Positions 24,664 through 38,103 of a stretch of DNA of 64,000 nt are shown here, one piece after another; position 1 is the stretch's first letter; each line of letters starts with the position of its first letter. This DNA is from Nepenthes gracilis (taxonomy: Eukaryota > Streptophyta > Magnoliopsida > Caryophyllales > Nepenthaceae). The DNA lies in assembly GCA_033239525.1 (NCBI GenBank), contig BSYO01000033.1, positions 11,876,901-11,940,900 on the forward strand. Reading direction: 5' to 3'. The position numbers were made by a program, and so were the translations under genes. The notes below the pieces were generated by a model, which was not told where the DNA came from, did not search any database, and worked only from the letters and a program-made list of their open reading frames with translations.

Positions 24664-25176
24664 AATTTCTCTCTCCAAAATCACTCAGGAAACAGAAACA
24701 AGGAGAAATTCGAATGCACAGCGAGATGAATTCCTGTAACAAGCAGAAATCTCTGGATTTAGCTCCTGCGAATGCAAGAAAAAAACCTAAATTCACAGGA
24801 GAAAAACCTAAAAATTGTAAAAATCTGAAGACGAAAATCATAATGAAATATTAAATGGATTAAATTGTCTGAAAATCCAATAAAAGGGATAAATGGAGGA
24901 TTAACGTGAGAGAGCATACCTTTTTTAAAATAAAATTGAAAATTTTGAGAAAGTTCGCTGCATGAAGAGTTAAGCTGGAGAGTTGGAGTCGAAGGCAATT
25001 AAGGGAAACCGAATTTATGCAAAAATAAAATAAAATAAAATAAAATAAGGAGAATTCATCCAGTTAATGCAAGGTCACAATTGGGCCGGAGTTTTTTATG
25101 GGCTTCATAAATTAGGCCCGATAAATTTTATTAGGCTTTGCCAAGGATCTGCGCTCACCCTGTGACAGGCACGTGA
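24664..25176 (-). promoter_or_regulatory. Leader, leader intron and promoter of the CCCH fragment
   Basis: On the minus strand a CT-rich leader ends AAAAAAG at 24920 and is followed by a GTATGC donor (from 24919). Pyrimidine-rich acceptors ending near 24825, 24776 and 24734 precede the ATG, so the 5' UTR probably contains an intron. A CACGTG G-box sits upstream at 25170-25175. The pattern supports a real former promoter rather than a chance open frame. Confidence 0.45.
25021..25047. repeat. Microsatellite (AAATA)n
   Basis: Five tandem AAATA-type units with a slightly longer A run at the start. It lies in the presumed promoter of the CCCH fragment. Confidence 0.9.
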
Positions 25177-25556
25177 TCCGTCACTTCATCTTGTCGATTA
25201 CATGGCAGTGATGGGAATTTTGGAATATATATTTCTAATATGTAATAAATTACACAATAATTTATTAAAATAATTAAAATTTATAATCTTTCATAATTTT
25301 ATTATATTTTATTAAAAAAATATTTTTAATTTACCTAATATTTAATTAAAAAGATATTTTACTATTAAAAAATTAAATATATATTTTTTATTTTATAATG
25401 ACAAAAATATTTATTATATGTCATTGATACTCAAAGGATTTTTTTTTTTTTTTAAATAAAGATGATAGTTTTTGAATTTGGTTGCAGAAGGAAGTTTTTT
25501 CCTAATTTAAAAAATTTTAATGTTTATATGTTTCCCTAAAATAAAAAATTTTATTT

Positions 25557-25925
25557 TTATGAGACCTTTCTAATGCAGAGTTGTAACGCCTTTGGTTTTA
25601 TATTATTTTTTTCAAAGAATTTCTCCCTCTTTGATTGTTGCTCATATACTAAGACTTGATCCAACACTTTGTTGTAAGTCCTCCACCTTAAGGTCACAAA
25701 TTGTTTGTGAATGGTATCATTCAATTTTTGTAAAAACTTCCTCACCTTTCTTATCTTATCCATGATGATGTAGGGAGTGTAACAAGCCAATTTAGTAAAT
25801 TTAGTATCATACCCCGACACTGTCCTATTTTCCTATCATAACCAAGCTAATTCATTCTCCTTTTATCCTATTAGACTAGCAGGAAAGCACTACTTCCAAA
25901 ATGCTTCTAGAAACATATTTTATAG
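25557..25925 (-). pseudogene. Ty3/gypsy gag fragment
   Basis: Read on the minus strand, the fragment matches the Retrotrans_gag domain of gypsy elements. It runs from FLEAFW through a broken stretch to VSGYDTKFTKLACYTPYI, then RKVRKFLQKL and LRWRTYNKVLDQVLVYEQQS. Stops and frame changes near 25840-25900 show decay. No LTR, protease or polymerase part was found next to it. Confidence 0.7.
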
Positions 25926-27650
25926 AATTTACTCATTCTCTAATCCTAAAATTCTCATTTTTATAACCATCGATGGTTTGCATCTCCGTCCAATTTGTAG
26001 GTAGAAAACTTCACATTATCTCCTCTGAGTAGTTGATTATTTTAAAAAAAATTTCAATTCTTTGGATCTAAATTGTCACCTTTGTGGGATTTGGATCATC
26101 CAAAAACTCCTAACACTTACTTATTGGTAAAATGGTCATATGTTGTCAAAATAGTCCTTTAATTTATGATAGCTGGCTTTGGATTTTTCAGTCTCTAGGC
26201 CATCCTATCTATCACTTCTGCCGTTTTAGTCATAATAGCAAGACAATTCTCCTCTCGATAAGGGTGAGAACTCAGTCATCTTATCCAACTAACATCCATC
26301 ATGAGGTAATTATCCAATTTAAATCTTTAAATTAAATAAGAAACTTTCTTTTCGCATTTCTTTGATATTATTCCTATTACATTCCCATCCTAAAGCCAAA
26401 ATTATAAGAATTATTTTATTTCTAAATCTATAATTAAGTGAAATCACATTTTTATTCTTAATACTCCAAATTTGATTATTTATTTTACCAATTTAAACTC
26501 AAATCAGCACCGGAACAAGAATCTATATCAAATATAGTTAAACGAGCTAAATAATATTTAATAATCAAATTATAGTATCCAAAATATACACCATAAGTAG
26601 CTAAATATTGACAACTAAATGACCTCAAATTATAAGAAAAGAAAAACATCTTGATCAAAAATCTGAATATTAAAACTGAACTTTTAAAATTCTATAATCA
26701 AGTTTAAACATAATGATCATAACAATATCATCAGCAAGAGGCCAAAAATAAACACTAATTAAAATAATGAAAAATATTAACTACTAATCTAAAATATTAC
26801 AACACAATTTAAAATGTTTAATTATTCCAATACACTAAAGTCTAATCTTGAACAGTTTTTATTCAAATCCCAAACTCCTGTAAGTTAGTCAAAATCCTCT
26901 AAAATGAAATGCTAACAAAATAAAGATAAGAGTAAATTTAATATTTAGTAAGGCCCATATATTTTTATAAATGGATAAATAAACCAGCAAAATATGTTCA
27001 AATTATGCTATAATTAAAAGTCCAAAATGCCGATATCCTTATTTTTTTAGTAAATCATGGGAAAGTCAAATACTGATAATCAACTATGTCAAATATGTAT
27101 TATAATATAAATTATGCCAAACTGTACAAATAAATAAAAGTTTAGGGTATAATTTTTTCTCTATAGACAAAGGCCAAACGCTACTATTTATAACCTGTAA
27201 GTAGGCTGACAACATATAATCTCTATAGTCAGAACTAAATACCGCTTTTTTGACTCACGGATAATAAGTTCAATATTTAATTTACTAATAATATATTAGA
27301 TATATCCAAATATATTTCGTCAATTTTTAATAATTGTCCATATTTGATTAAATAAAAAATTCTATTCAAATATGAATATTTCTTAATTTCTCTTGTACAA
27401 GATGAAACACTTTTTTCATCAAACTATATGTAAAATTTTTCTTTATATTTCTTGTAAATATGTGTAATGTTTTAAAAATTATAAGGTTGCCTAAAGGTAA
27501 GGCTTCTTCTTCTAACCCTGAATCCCTGGTGGCAAATTCTTTGAGGTTGAGTGGATTATATCACAAATTTGAATTATACAGGTCAATTTAAATACTTAAT
27601 TATAATTATTAAATTTTAAATAAATTTAATAAATTATATTAGTTCTAAAA
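25926..27650. other. AT-rich DNA, no gene seen
   Basis: Mostly AT-rich with short stop-bounded frames. It may hold more debris of the gypsy element whose gag scrap lies just before it, but no further domain was recognised. Confidence 0.5.
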
Positions 27651-27658
27651 ATTCGGGT

Positions 27659-29660
27659 GTGACAAATTAAATATATAGGACCCGCCATATAAAACATTCA
27701 CAGAGAACCTCATCGGACAACCGTTTAGACAAAATAATTATCATTTGCGCCAAACAATCATAAGAAAAAAATAAAATAATAACAATAATACATCCACATA
27801 AAGAAATCTAGTCGAGAAACCTCATATGTAATCTAAAGGCTCACATGCGGTCTACTACAATCGCCAAAAACAGGCTAATAAAATGCATTCATAAATTAAA
27901 TACCACCGATACTATTTATTTAAATAAATATAAAACTCATCGAAAAATATGATGCCGCGCCAAAACTCGATTCTACTCCTACAATATGGTTCAATCTTCT
28001 ACTCTAAAGAGATAAAATAAGAAATATGAGCTTAATACTCAATAAATATCATATTTAAATAAAACGAATCTAATAAATTAGAGGAACGGTCAAATGGATA
28101 ATTATACAATCAAATAACAGAATAAATCTAAATCGTCGATAAAATAAATTCAATAAAAATCCATGATCTAAAATTCAATTGTAGTTTTGTACTCAAATTA
28201 AATATCCAAATCAAAAATAAATGTCCAAATCATAAAATAGTCATTATCGGGACGTATATATATATATATAACAGAAATGATTCGGATCGATTTCAATAGG
28301 CAAATAGCCAATTTCAAATTCCAAATACAAGTTTAAGTCTAAATCTAAAGCTCGATCAGCTCGTGATATGGGAAAAAATTCGATAATTGGATGATCCAAT
28401 AGCGTGCGCAGAAGAAAAGTAGCATCTCAACAGATAATTTAAAGGTTCGAATCAAAATATATAGTCAAAATTATTTATACGAGACATACCAAGGCTCAAC
28501 CGTGGACAAAATCGACGAATCTCAAATCCAAATCAAAGTTTAATATAAATCTATAAAGAAATACAAATCATGTATTAAATTTGAGTTTTAATTATTTAAA
28601 AACTAACTTAAAAAAAGGTTACAAATACTTCTAGTAACCTTAAACAATATCAAATACAAATTAGACTAATATGTTTGGCCACCTATGTACTCTATTTTTC
28701 ATTGGTAAGGTTGCTCACTATATTTTATCATTTGCGATTTTAAATATAATTCTCAAACTTATCAAATATATTAGAATGTTGAAATATATTATAAAGTCAA
28801 ATCAAATAATTTAAATAGGAATGGTCACTACTTCACGTCTTTCCAATCGGCGAAAATGAATTTTTAAATAACAAATATCTTCCCGTCGAGAATTGACCAA
28901 AATATCCAATAATTAATTCAAATATAGTGATCATAACCCAATATATGCATGTGAAAACGCACGGCCTATACAAGTTTCATGCACATTTTTGTATACACAT
29001 ACTGATATAAATATATACAGTATCCGATAAATTATTCAAACTTTTAGAAAAATATTAAACCCTCTAAAATCATAAAACTCATACCATAAATTCCAAAATC
29101 AACTAATGGGCCATACATACATATTCAGAATAAATAAATCAGGTGTATAAAAATACATGTATGTTCGTAAAAATTTTAAACAGTATCTAAAATATATCAA
29201 ATATTAAATTAGACCAAAAAAATGGATTACAAATACTTATCTCAACTTTATTCCAAACAGATTTATCAAAAGGATATTCCGAAATACTCGAATCAGGCCT
29301 TCTCTCTCTTGCTTCACACACGCCCTTTCTCTTTGCGATTCGGACCTCTTTTCACACCGGCACACAAAATAGATGGTAACATTACAAAGAGGGCTTCACT
29401 GGCTTTCATTTCCTGTGTCAGCACCTCTGGAAATGGCAGCAGCGATGATAGCCGCACGCTCGTCTTCCTCTTTCTCCTCTTCTTCCCTCCTTTTCTCTCT
29501 CCCCGACACTGCCTGTGCTTTACTTCTCTTCTTCTTATATATTATTATTATTATTATTATATATTTTTTATTTTCATTTTCTTTTATTTTATAATTTAAA
29601 TTGATACTCGGATAATGGTATAGGTATATTTCGGACGTCAACTCAATTAATCCAAATATT
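27659..29660. repeat. LTR-like repeat block
   Basis: The block starts TGTGACAAATTAAATATATAG. It contains a (TA)n run at 28254-28270, a CT-rich segment at 29300-29530 and an (ATT)n run near 29540-29565. No protein domain is present. Its overall plan matches the block at 58.65-60.72 kb. Identity as a solo LTR is inference. Confidence 0.3.
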
Positions 29661-30069
29661 TTTCAAAATTTTACAATATGTTATTAATTTTTTTCACAGC
29701 CAAATTATTCAAAATTATAATTAATATTAAAATAATTTAAATGGAGATCCAAAATATTACAGATTACCTCAGCCTCTTAGTCCTCCATTGTACAAAAGCA
29801 AGGGTCATGCGGTAACTTGTCTTTGAAATATTTTCCCTACAAAAAGTAGACAATGATATAGTAGAAATTACCCCTCCTAATAAAGTGATTAAACAAGGGG
29901 AGGCTGAACAGGAGGTCACATGAGTTGGGTATTTTTATGAGAAATTACTAAATTTTCATGCACTTAATTTTATTACTCAAAAAATATATGCATAGTTTGG
30001 GATTTGTCATGTGGTTGGGAATGATAATGGGTTCTTCTTCTTCCATTTCTCCTCCATTGCGACGACGGA

Positions 30070-30530
30070 AAATTGTTTGGCAAATGGACCTTGGATATTT
30101 GTGGGGAGAATTTTGTTTCTTAAACATTGAAACCAAGGATGCCATTGTCTAAGAAGGAACATAAAACGTTTCTAATTTGGATCAATTTATTAAATGTATC
30201 TATAAAGTTTTGGACACCATTGGGTCTCAGCTAGATTGCGAATGCAGTGGGAAAACCAGTTCAGTTAGACACTAATATGGCAAGAATAAAACGTATGAGA
30301 TTTGTTAGAGTTTGTGTAAAGGTTGGTGCTGCGGTTGCAATGCCCTCTAAAATTCGGTTGAAAACTGGGAGGAGCATGGAATTGGGGGTGGAGATATTTG
30401 TTGAGGTGGATATTGACTACTAATGAAAGCCTGTTTGGTGTGGTAGTTGTTAGCAGATTGGCCATAGTGCTTTCCAATGCAAGCCCAAGAGAATTTATCG
30501 ACCTACGGGCTGATTGCTACCAAATACACA
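30070..30530 (+). pseudogene. LINE ORF1 remnant (DUF4283-like plus zinc knuckle)
   Basis: One frame reads GPWIFVGRILFLKH, then a stop, then FWTPLGLS, IANAVGKPVQLDTNMA and VRVCVKVGAAV, the usual order of the DUF4283 region of plant LINE ORF1. It is followed by WCGSC, a stop and QIGHSAFQC, a CCHC zinc knuckle with an internal stop. The role in the intact element is RNA binding. The start and exact end are not resolvable. Confidence 0.7.
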
Positions 30531-31389
30531 CTCCAAAAATCCTCAACCAGTTTTATAGGATAAGATTCCAAGAGTAAATAATCAGAGCAGTCCAGTTATT
30601 GAAACTGCAGTGTCTACTGCCAATATATATGCTACCCTCCAGATATGTGATGATCTATGCCCCTTTTGTTGGCAGTTTTATTGATGTTGTAGCTGTGGAT
30701 TCGTTGAGTGGTGAAAAGGGGAGGGCCGCTCCCATGGTGATCCCTCTAGCCACGGAAGGAAAGGATTCTATGAACCCCACATAAGATGATAAGAAGTCTA
30801 CTGCTACATCAGTTCCAGCCCTCCATGGAGGCGATCACGCTTGCTCCTTGAGTAGCATTTTTCATCAGGCTACTACTGTGCTTAATGTTAGTCGTGAGCA
30901 AGGGAGGCTACCTTCTACTGCAACCCCACAATTAAAGAAGGTTCAGGTGTTTTGATGACTATAAACTTTGACCTGCGGCCACTGGATTTTGTTAAGAAGT
31001 AGATTAAAGAAGGTTCAGGAGCTTCTTCTGCAGCCATTAGCTTTGATGACAGATTGGCTAGCAGGAAAGGAATTATCCCATCTCAAATCAGGAATCTGCG
31101 CTTGTTGCTGGAGAAAAGATGTTGAAAGGGGATGCGGGATAGAACTTTTCTAAATCACAAAGTTGCCTAAGTCAAGAGGAGGCGGGTGTAGGTGCTGGAC
31201 AGCCGTGTTCTGTTACAGTGCATTTACCACTGTAGGAGGGGGATGTATCGATCTTGGCCCCTCCAGTTTCCCAATAATTAGAAGAGTTGGGGCTACTTTC
31301 ATGCATAGAGAAACCACTTTAAGTGTATTTTGAAAAAACCAAAGGGGCTTAAAAAAACTTTCCCTTTTGCTGATTCTCATGATTAATAT

Positions 31390-32170
31390 AACATGTTAGA
31401 ATATGCGAGGGCTAAATAGCAAAATCAAGGCTCATGAAATTTATCAGTTTATCCTTTCTTTGTATTGCGTTATCATGGGATTGGTCAAAACAAGAGTCAG
31501 AGAATGAAATGCTATCCAAATTGCTAGGAAAGTAATGTCTAGTTGGCATTAGGTTATGAATTATTCTAAAACTTCTATTGGACGTATATGGGTTGGTTGG
31601 GATTTGAGGCAAGTGGATTTGGATATTCTTTCCAAAGAAGATCAAATTATTCACTACAAAGCTCGTTACAAGGCTGACAATAAGGTATATGTTGTTTCAT
31701 TTATTTATGGGATGAACTCAGAACTTGAATGTTCTTTGGGATAATCTCCAAGAAAAAAGTCGCCAGATTCATGAGATGCTATGGGCAACATTGGGGGATT
31801 TTAATGCATTTAGATCGCCTTCGAAAAGTTTGGGGGGGTACTTGACATTCTAGGAGCTCCAAGAACTTAGATACTTGTCTCAACGATTGTGATTTAATTG
31901 ATGTGTGTCATGATGGTGCCTTTTATACATATAATGATGGGAAAGATGAGACCGTTCTTTTTGTACAAAAAGCTAGATAGAATTATTGTCAATGGCAATT
32001 GGCTCTCGGGGTACGGGGCATATAAAGTATCTTTTCTTCCAGCTAGAGTATTAGATCGCTCTCTCTATATAATACATCCGGAGGGCATGGATTACATGCA
32101 GAAAGGTATGTTTCAATATAATAATTTTCTCACAAGACATCCGCAATTTCTCCAAGTTGTTTGAGAGGGA
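31390..32170 (+). pseudogene. LINE endonuclease remnant
   Basis: The frame NMRGLNSKIKAHEIYQFI is the start of the plant L1 endonuclease. The catalytic Glu of the usual ETRV motif is Lys here (AAA at 31487-31489), so even this domain would be inactive. The later segments SSWHxVMNYSK, IGRIWVGWD and VSFIYGMN follow the family order with frameshifts. In intact LINEs the domain nicks target DNA. Confidence 0.7.
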
Positions 32171-32399
32171 TGGCACGGGGAGATGCAAGGCATTCCGATG
32201 TACCGACTCTTAGCAAAGTTGATGAACATCAAAAGACTTTTAAAAAATCTGAATGCTCAAGTTGGCAACGTCTATGAAGAGATTGTCAAAATACGTAAAG
32301 TTTTGGAGGATCTCCAACAGACTCAATTTCATAACCCATGTTGTGTCAGAATCATTGATGAAGAAAAGACATACAAATCAGCTTAACTACATGCTATGA

Positions 32400-33480
32400 C
32401 TTAGGAGTTAGATTTTCTCCAACAGAAAGCTAAGCTCAATTGGCCCAATGATGGAGAAAAATGCACCAGATTCTTCTTCCGTTCAGTCAAGAAAAAGTGT
32501 AACCGTAATAGGATTCTCTCTTTGATTAAAGAGGATGGCTCCCCAACTAGCAACAAGGATGAGGTTCAACATTTAATTGTTGATCACTTTATGTGGATTT
32601 TGGGTACGGAACATGCTGCTGGTACAGTTGACAAAGAAAGGTTCTACCCATTCATTTTTCATACTATTCCTGGTAATCTTCAAGACTCTCTATGTTGTCC
32701 CGTGAGTGATGAGGAGATTCGGCAAGCCCTGTTCTCCATAGGTGAAGACAAAGCGCCCAGTCTAGATGGGTTTTCATCAAAATTATTTGAGGAGTCATGA
32801 CATATAGTGGGTCTTTCAGTTATTGAGGCGGTTCAAAATTTTTTATGCATGGAAGGCTTCTCAAACAAGTAAATGCCACCATCATTAGCTTAATTCCAAT
32901 GGTGGTGTCTCCCTCCAAGGTGACTAACTATAAGCCTATCTCATACTGTAACATTATTTACAAGGTTATTTTGAACATTATTGCCAATTGTCTCAAACCC
33001 ACACTATCGTTCTTGGTTGGTAAATGCCAAACCACCTTTGTGGTAAGGAGGCAAATAAGTGACAATATTTTACTGGCCCAAGAGTTTCTTTGTAAGTATT
33101 TTTCAAGCAAAGGTGTTCCCAGGTGTGCTATGAAGGTGGACCTTATGAAGCTTATGACTTTATTCAATAGGATTTCATTATTGCTACTTTGAAATTAATG
33201 GGCTTCCTGCCTTAGATGGCCACTTGGATCCATTAATATATCACAACTACCTCTTTCTCCATCAATATTAATGAGAAATCAGTTGGATTCTTTAAAGGAG
33301 CAAAGGGATTGAGATAGGGTGACCCACTATCGCCATATATTTTTGTACTAGTTATGAAAGTTTTTAATGAAATTACTGAGATGAAGGCACGTCAAAGCAG
33401 CCTTTTTCAGTACCATTAGAAGTGCAAATACACTCGTATAGTGATGATACTTTTTTCAGATGATATGTTATTTTTTGTCA
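32400..33480 (+). pseudogene. LINE reverse transcriptase remnant
   Basis: KAPSLDGFSSKLFEES (near 32750-32797), NYKPISYCNIIYKVILNIIA and QISDNILLAQEF (32924-33100) are conserved reverse transcriptase motifs of plant L1 elements. The catalytic FADD motif appears as FSDD (SDD at 33456-33464), keeping both Asp residues. Several stops and frame changes interrupt it. Confidence 0.8.
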
Positions 33481-35150
33481 TGGATGCCCTGAGGAATTCA
33501 AATTGCTCTTGGGATTGTCAGCTAACAGAGATAAAAGTAAGTTATTTATTGTACTAGAGATGATTCCATAGTGTAGGAAATTAAAGATATTATGGATTAT
33601 AAAGTGGGAAAAGCCGCCAGTGCGATACTTAGTCATCCCACTAATTACTACTTGGCTCTCAGTAATAGATTGCAAACTGCTAATCAATAAGGTGGTGAAG
33701 TGGGTGTCATCGTGGAAGAACAGATGGCTATCCTTCGGGGTAGGCTCCTACTCATTTTCTCTATTTTATGAACAATCCTCATCTATTGGATTTCAATCTT
33801 CATTCTTCCAAATGTAGTGTTGAAGAAGATAGAATGTCACATTCGTCTGTTCCTTTGACATGGATCTATCAATGAGAGAACAACAGCAAAAGTAGCATGG
33901 GAAGATGTATGTATACCGAAGGATAAAGGAGGATTAGGCATAAAAAATCTCCTAGCATTTAATAAGGCACTAATAAGTCGCATTCCATGGAGAATTGTCA
34001 CTAAAGATCCAGATTTGGTATGGTCATCATGGATTCAGACCTATAGAATTAAAGACCTATGTATATGGACCATCAAAGTTTCAGAATCTATGGCATGAAG
34101 TTGAAACAAGATCATAAAGTTGCACCTCGAACTTTGCCTCAGGATTCGCTACCATATTAGAAATGGAGCTGAGACATTCTTATGGTTAGATAATTGTTAT
34201 CCCGATGGGGTCACTTTGGGATAGATACTCGGAGAGACGGATGATCGTCACCGGATTACCTAGGGATGCTAATGTCCATAAAATCATTCATCATACGATG
34301 TAGACGTGGCCCAATGAACATGATGTAGAGGTGGCTAGTATTGTGGACAGCATGCCAAATTTCACCCTGAGTTGAACCAAGAAAGATATGTTCAAGGTGA
34401 AATCTGCCTGCAAGTTATTCCATGGCTCCAAAAATAAAATGGTATGGGCCCCTCTTGCTTGGGGACCGCATCACATACCCGTGCATACATTCATTCTATG
34501 GTTGGGTATTCGGAGAAGATTAAGCACTCTGGACTATCTTAACAGTGCCATCACCAACCTAATATATGCACACTATATAGTAACGGAGTTGAAAGTCATG
34601 ACCATCTATTTTTTAGTTGCCCATTTTCTAATGATGTTTGAAAAAGAACGTGTCAATGGGCGGGACTAAGTTGGCCACACAACGACTGAAATTTAAACAT
34701 CACTTGGGCAGCTCGTAATGGAAGGGAAAGAATGTCAAATCTTACTCCCTTCGACTCACGCTAGTAGTTGTGGTGTATTCCATTTGGTAGGAGTGCAATT
34801 AAATAATGTTCCACAACTTTGCCTACGGGATGAGACCCAACTAGTTAATCAGATCACTTATATGGTTCTTCAAAAGTTAAAAATGACTACTACTGACTGA
34901 ACAAAGGCAATAGGTCCATCGTAACTAGATAGAATTTACCTTTACTATATAATAATCAGTCTTAGTTGTATTGCTTTTTTTCTCTCTTTTGTGTCGCTAT
35001 TTCCATATTGTTGTCTCATGACATGTTTGTGAAGCTCAGGAGATGCCTTAATTAATGTGCTCTACTTCCAAGGCTGTATGAGACTTAGAGATAGAATATA
35101 ATTTATGTAAATTCTTTTAATCTCAATATACAAATTACTTACAAAAAAAG

Positions 35151-36224
35151 GTTTTAAAAATTATAAACATATAAGAACTTTAATGTGTAATTTATGGGCA
35201 TATAGGGATTATATTGTAGAAATTATAGGAAATTAACTTAATTTATATAATTTTTTGATACTTTTTTTACAAATAGAAAACATGTAGAAATATTAAAGTT
35301 AAGTTTTCAGAAGTTAAGCATAGTTTATATGATTTCTCTCAATTATAAATATGCATAAATGATTATATGGTAATAAAGACATGCACAAATATACATTTAA
35401 AATTTAAAGACATATAAAAATATTAAATAAAATTTAAAGGTATACAAGAATATTATTACAAAAATTTAATACTTAAATATAATTTATATGCATTTCGGCA
35501 TGTATTTCATAGAAGATTATGAAATGGGAGTGAAATCACATACATGCAAAGTAAAATCACTTTAAATATAAAAATAATATATGTATCAGTATTTAGAATA
35601 ATAAATATTCAAAAATATTAAAAATAAATAGTAATAAAGGAAGAAATAGTTTGAATGCGCTCACTTAATTTTTAGCAAACAATTTTTCATTTTACCTTAA
35701 ATCTTCATTATCCTTTTTTTCTCAATATTCTTCTCTCTCTTTTCCTCTTCACCTTCTCTCTACTCTTTTAAAATTTTAACTAAAATGAGTTAGAATTGGC
35801 TAAGGGGTCTATTTACAAAAATTTGGCACATGAGCGTTGATCATATATGGATCAAGTGTTGAGGCCTAATCCGTATCATGCATGAGCGACCGTTAGATGT
35901 ACATCACGTGTTAACATTTTATTACAAATATGCATATTTGTCGATTAAGTATGCATTAGGTACGGATATTTTATCTAAAATGTACATAGGTGTCCTAGAG
36001 ACGTCCATCAAGTGTACCATTACTATCCAAAATAAGCGTGAGCGTGACAAAATTATAGATCAGGCTCTACTCGACCTAACTTTATTTAGTCTGAAACTTA
36101 ATATTTGACCTAAAATCTTAAATAATCTAAAAATAATCAATTATATTAAATAAATTATTATTAAAATATTCTTTTGAAATTTATATATTATATATTTAAT
36201 CAATTGCAAGAGGTATAAATTTTA
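35151..36224. repeat. AT-rich repeat debris between LINE and gypsy fragment
   Basis: A very AT-rich first half is followed by a CT-rich patch (35690-35770) and short GC-containing words such as CATGAGCG and ACATCACGTG (35870-35910). The plan resembles the LTR-like blocks elsewhere in the window. No coding domain was seen. Confidence 0.3.
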
Positions 36225-36640
36225 TCTAAGATCAACCTTCATTTTAACTGCCATCAACTGAGATTTACGAATGTAGACATACCAAAGAAAGTATTTTGGA
36301 CGATGTATGACCGCTATGAATTTTCGGTGAGACCTTTTGATTTGACTAATAACCTTGTAGTATTTTATGAATTTAATAAATCAAGTATTCTAGCCGTATT
36401 TGGACCATTTTGTGATTTATTTGAGAATTGTCTTGTCAATTCTTAGAATTGAACGGTTGTTTGCTAAATTAAAAAAATGAAAGTTTTTGCTTGAGAAAGA
36501 GGCAATCTTAGGTCATATTGTTTTGAAGGATGAAATTGCTTTTTACCTAAATAAGATAGAAGGCCACAAATTGGAAACAATTGACCAGTGTTACCAAGGC
36601 TCACAGTTTCCCTAGATTAGAAGGGCATTATAGGCAGTTT

Positions 36641-36843
36641 GTTGAAACTTTTTCGAGAATTGTAGTGCATTTAATTCGTTTGACCCAAAAGAAGGTGGTA
36701 TTCTATTATGATGATTATTGTAAAAAGTGTTTTCAAGAATTGTTGAAACTTTTTCGAAAATTATAGTGCCATTAACTCGTTTGACCTGGAAGAAGGTGGT
36801 ATTCTATTAGAATGATGATTGTAAAAAGAGTTTCTAAGAATTG
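36641..36843 (+). repeat. Tandem duplication within the gypsy fragment, about 100 bp
   Basis: TTGAAACTTTTTCGAGAATT at 36641 is repeated as TTGAAACTTTTTCGAAAATT near 36740. Both are followed by an AGTGC-CATTAA(T/C)TCGTTTGACC-like stretch, GAAGGTGGTATTCTATTA and a GATTGTAAAAAG word. The copies end at AAGAATTG. Confidence 0.85.
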
Positions 36844-36939
36844 AAAGGTTATCTAACTTATGCACTAATGTTGGAAATTCTTGAAGGAATTAGAAGTTTC
36901 ATTTTTTATTGTGATGCATCAAGAAAAGATTTAAGCTAT

Positions 36940-36944
36940 GTATT
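36940..36944. other. Target site duplication GTATT, left copy
   Basis: GTATT immediately precedes the left LTR and is repeated at 50007-50011 right after the right LTR. Five bases is the usual gypsy duplication length. Confidence 0.85.
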
Positions 36945-37815
36945 TTTTACGTCTCGAGTCCTGGTTGTCGTATGGATTAAGGAATTTTCGAATTCCTCAT
37001 CGTCCGGAGGTGGTTGCGAACGAGTCCGATCTCTATCTCTATTAACGTAAGACTTGCACAACATAACTAACAAATAGGAGGTAAGAGATCCGGTGGGATT
37101 TCTCCCACCAAAAACACTCCTATACTCAAGTCAATAACTTCCCACAATGAACGGAAAGGGATGCATGCTTAGAGGTGTGCATAAATATGCTACAAATGCG
37201 TTGGGAGTGTGTGAATGCAAGTGTGAGAGATTAGTGAGCGGGTGTTGGGAGGCCTGGCTCCCGGAATGCACCGCAGCGGGTGGCTAATTCTTGTCGCCTG
37301 AGAGGGATGGATCTAGAAGATGGTTTTTGAGTTTAATTTGCTTGACCTAGAGTCGATTGTCCCGGATCTAATCCCTTCCCCTGTAGAAGGAGAGGGATTT
37401 TATAGGGCCCCCAATTGGGGGCTTTGGGTGCGAGAATCTCCCCGTAGGGATTCATCGGCTGCTGATTGTCGGCGATGGTCGCCAGGGTGTTAGTTGTCGT
37501 CTTGCAGTGGTAGGTAGACCACCGGGTGCTGCAGGTCACGTCTAATATACTCTTCACACTGTGATTGGTCGGAGAATTGTGGACAGTAGCGTCAGCTGCG
37601 GCTGGTAGCGCTAACTCTCTTCCCATTGGCTCGTTTCTTCTGCGCCACCGCTATTGCCTGACAGCCGCATTAATGGGCTGCAGACGTCGCTCATTGGCTG
37701 TGAGTACGGGTCGCCACATAAGCCGCTTTGGAACGTGGGGCTGGATTCTCCATTTGGGTCATTGCTCCACGGGTTGGGTTTTGAATATCTTTGGACCTTT
37801 GGACTGGACCCAACA
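36945..37815 (-). repeat. 3' LTR of the Tat-like element
   Basis: 871 bp, collinear with 49128-50006. On the plus strand it starts TTTTACGTC (the partner starts TGTTACGTC) and ends GGACCCAACA. The copies are visibly diverged: I counted 10 differences in the first roughly 62 aligned bases after CCTGG. The insertion is therefore not recent. Confidence 0.93.
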
Positions 37816-38103
37816 CTAGCCCACCATGCCCAGACCGAACTGTGGTTGTGGCCTGGCATGCCCTTTTGGGTCCAGTTCGCGGTCGCCCGGCTTCCCTTGA
37901 GATGCGTTGATGTTTGTCGTCTTCCAGCTTCGCGACTTCCCTAGGCTGTTGTGCAGGCTTTTTTGGCACCGCCGTGATTCGGCGCCTAGAATTGAAGGAT
38001 TCGCATGCCTAAGGTTGCATCGGATTTGAGGGCTTTCCAGTTTTATGAAAGATGCCCACGAGATAGCGTGCCCCATTAGGTGCTAGAAGGGCGCCAACTT
38101 GCC

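Larger units (their letters stand above)
30000..35150 (+). mobile_element. Decayed L1-type LINE retrotransposon
   Basis: Remnants of both LINE open frames occur in the right order on the plus strand: an ORF1-like nucleic-acid-binding protein (about 30070-30530), an AP-like endonuclease (31390-32170), a reverse transcriptase (32400-33480) and a C-terminal zinc-finger-type region (34380-34660). Stops and frameshifts are frequent. The 3' end is placed near AATATACAAATTACTTAC and an A-run at 35147, which fits LINE tails. No target duplication was identified. The element cannot be autonomous. Confidence 0.85.
36225..36944 (+). pseudogene. Ty3/gypsy reverse transcriptase-RNase H fragment, left half
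   Basis: In broken frames it reads DLRSTFILTAIN (family DLRSGYHQLKI), RCMTAMNF, HIVLKDEIAFY, EGHYRQFVETFSRIVVHLIR, LTQKKVVFYYDDYCKKCFQE and IFYCDASRKDLSYV. This is the order of the polymerase thumb, tether and first part of RNase H of gypsy elements. It stops abruptly at the GTATT target site, where the large element was inserted. The frame resumes on the far side at 50012. Confidence 0.85.

Noticed and set aside
29222..29599. Plus-strand frame of 125 codons
   Set aside because: It is low complexity, ending in Tyr/Ile/Phe runs caused by an (ATT)n tract inside an LTR-like block.
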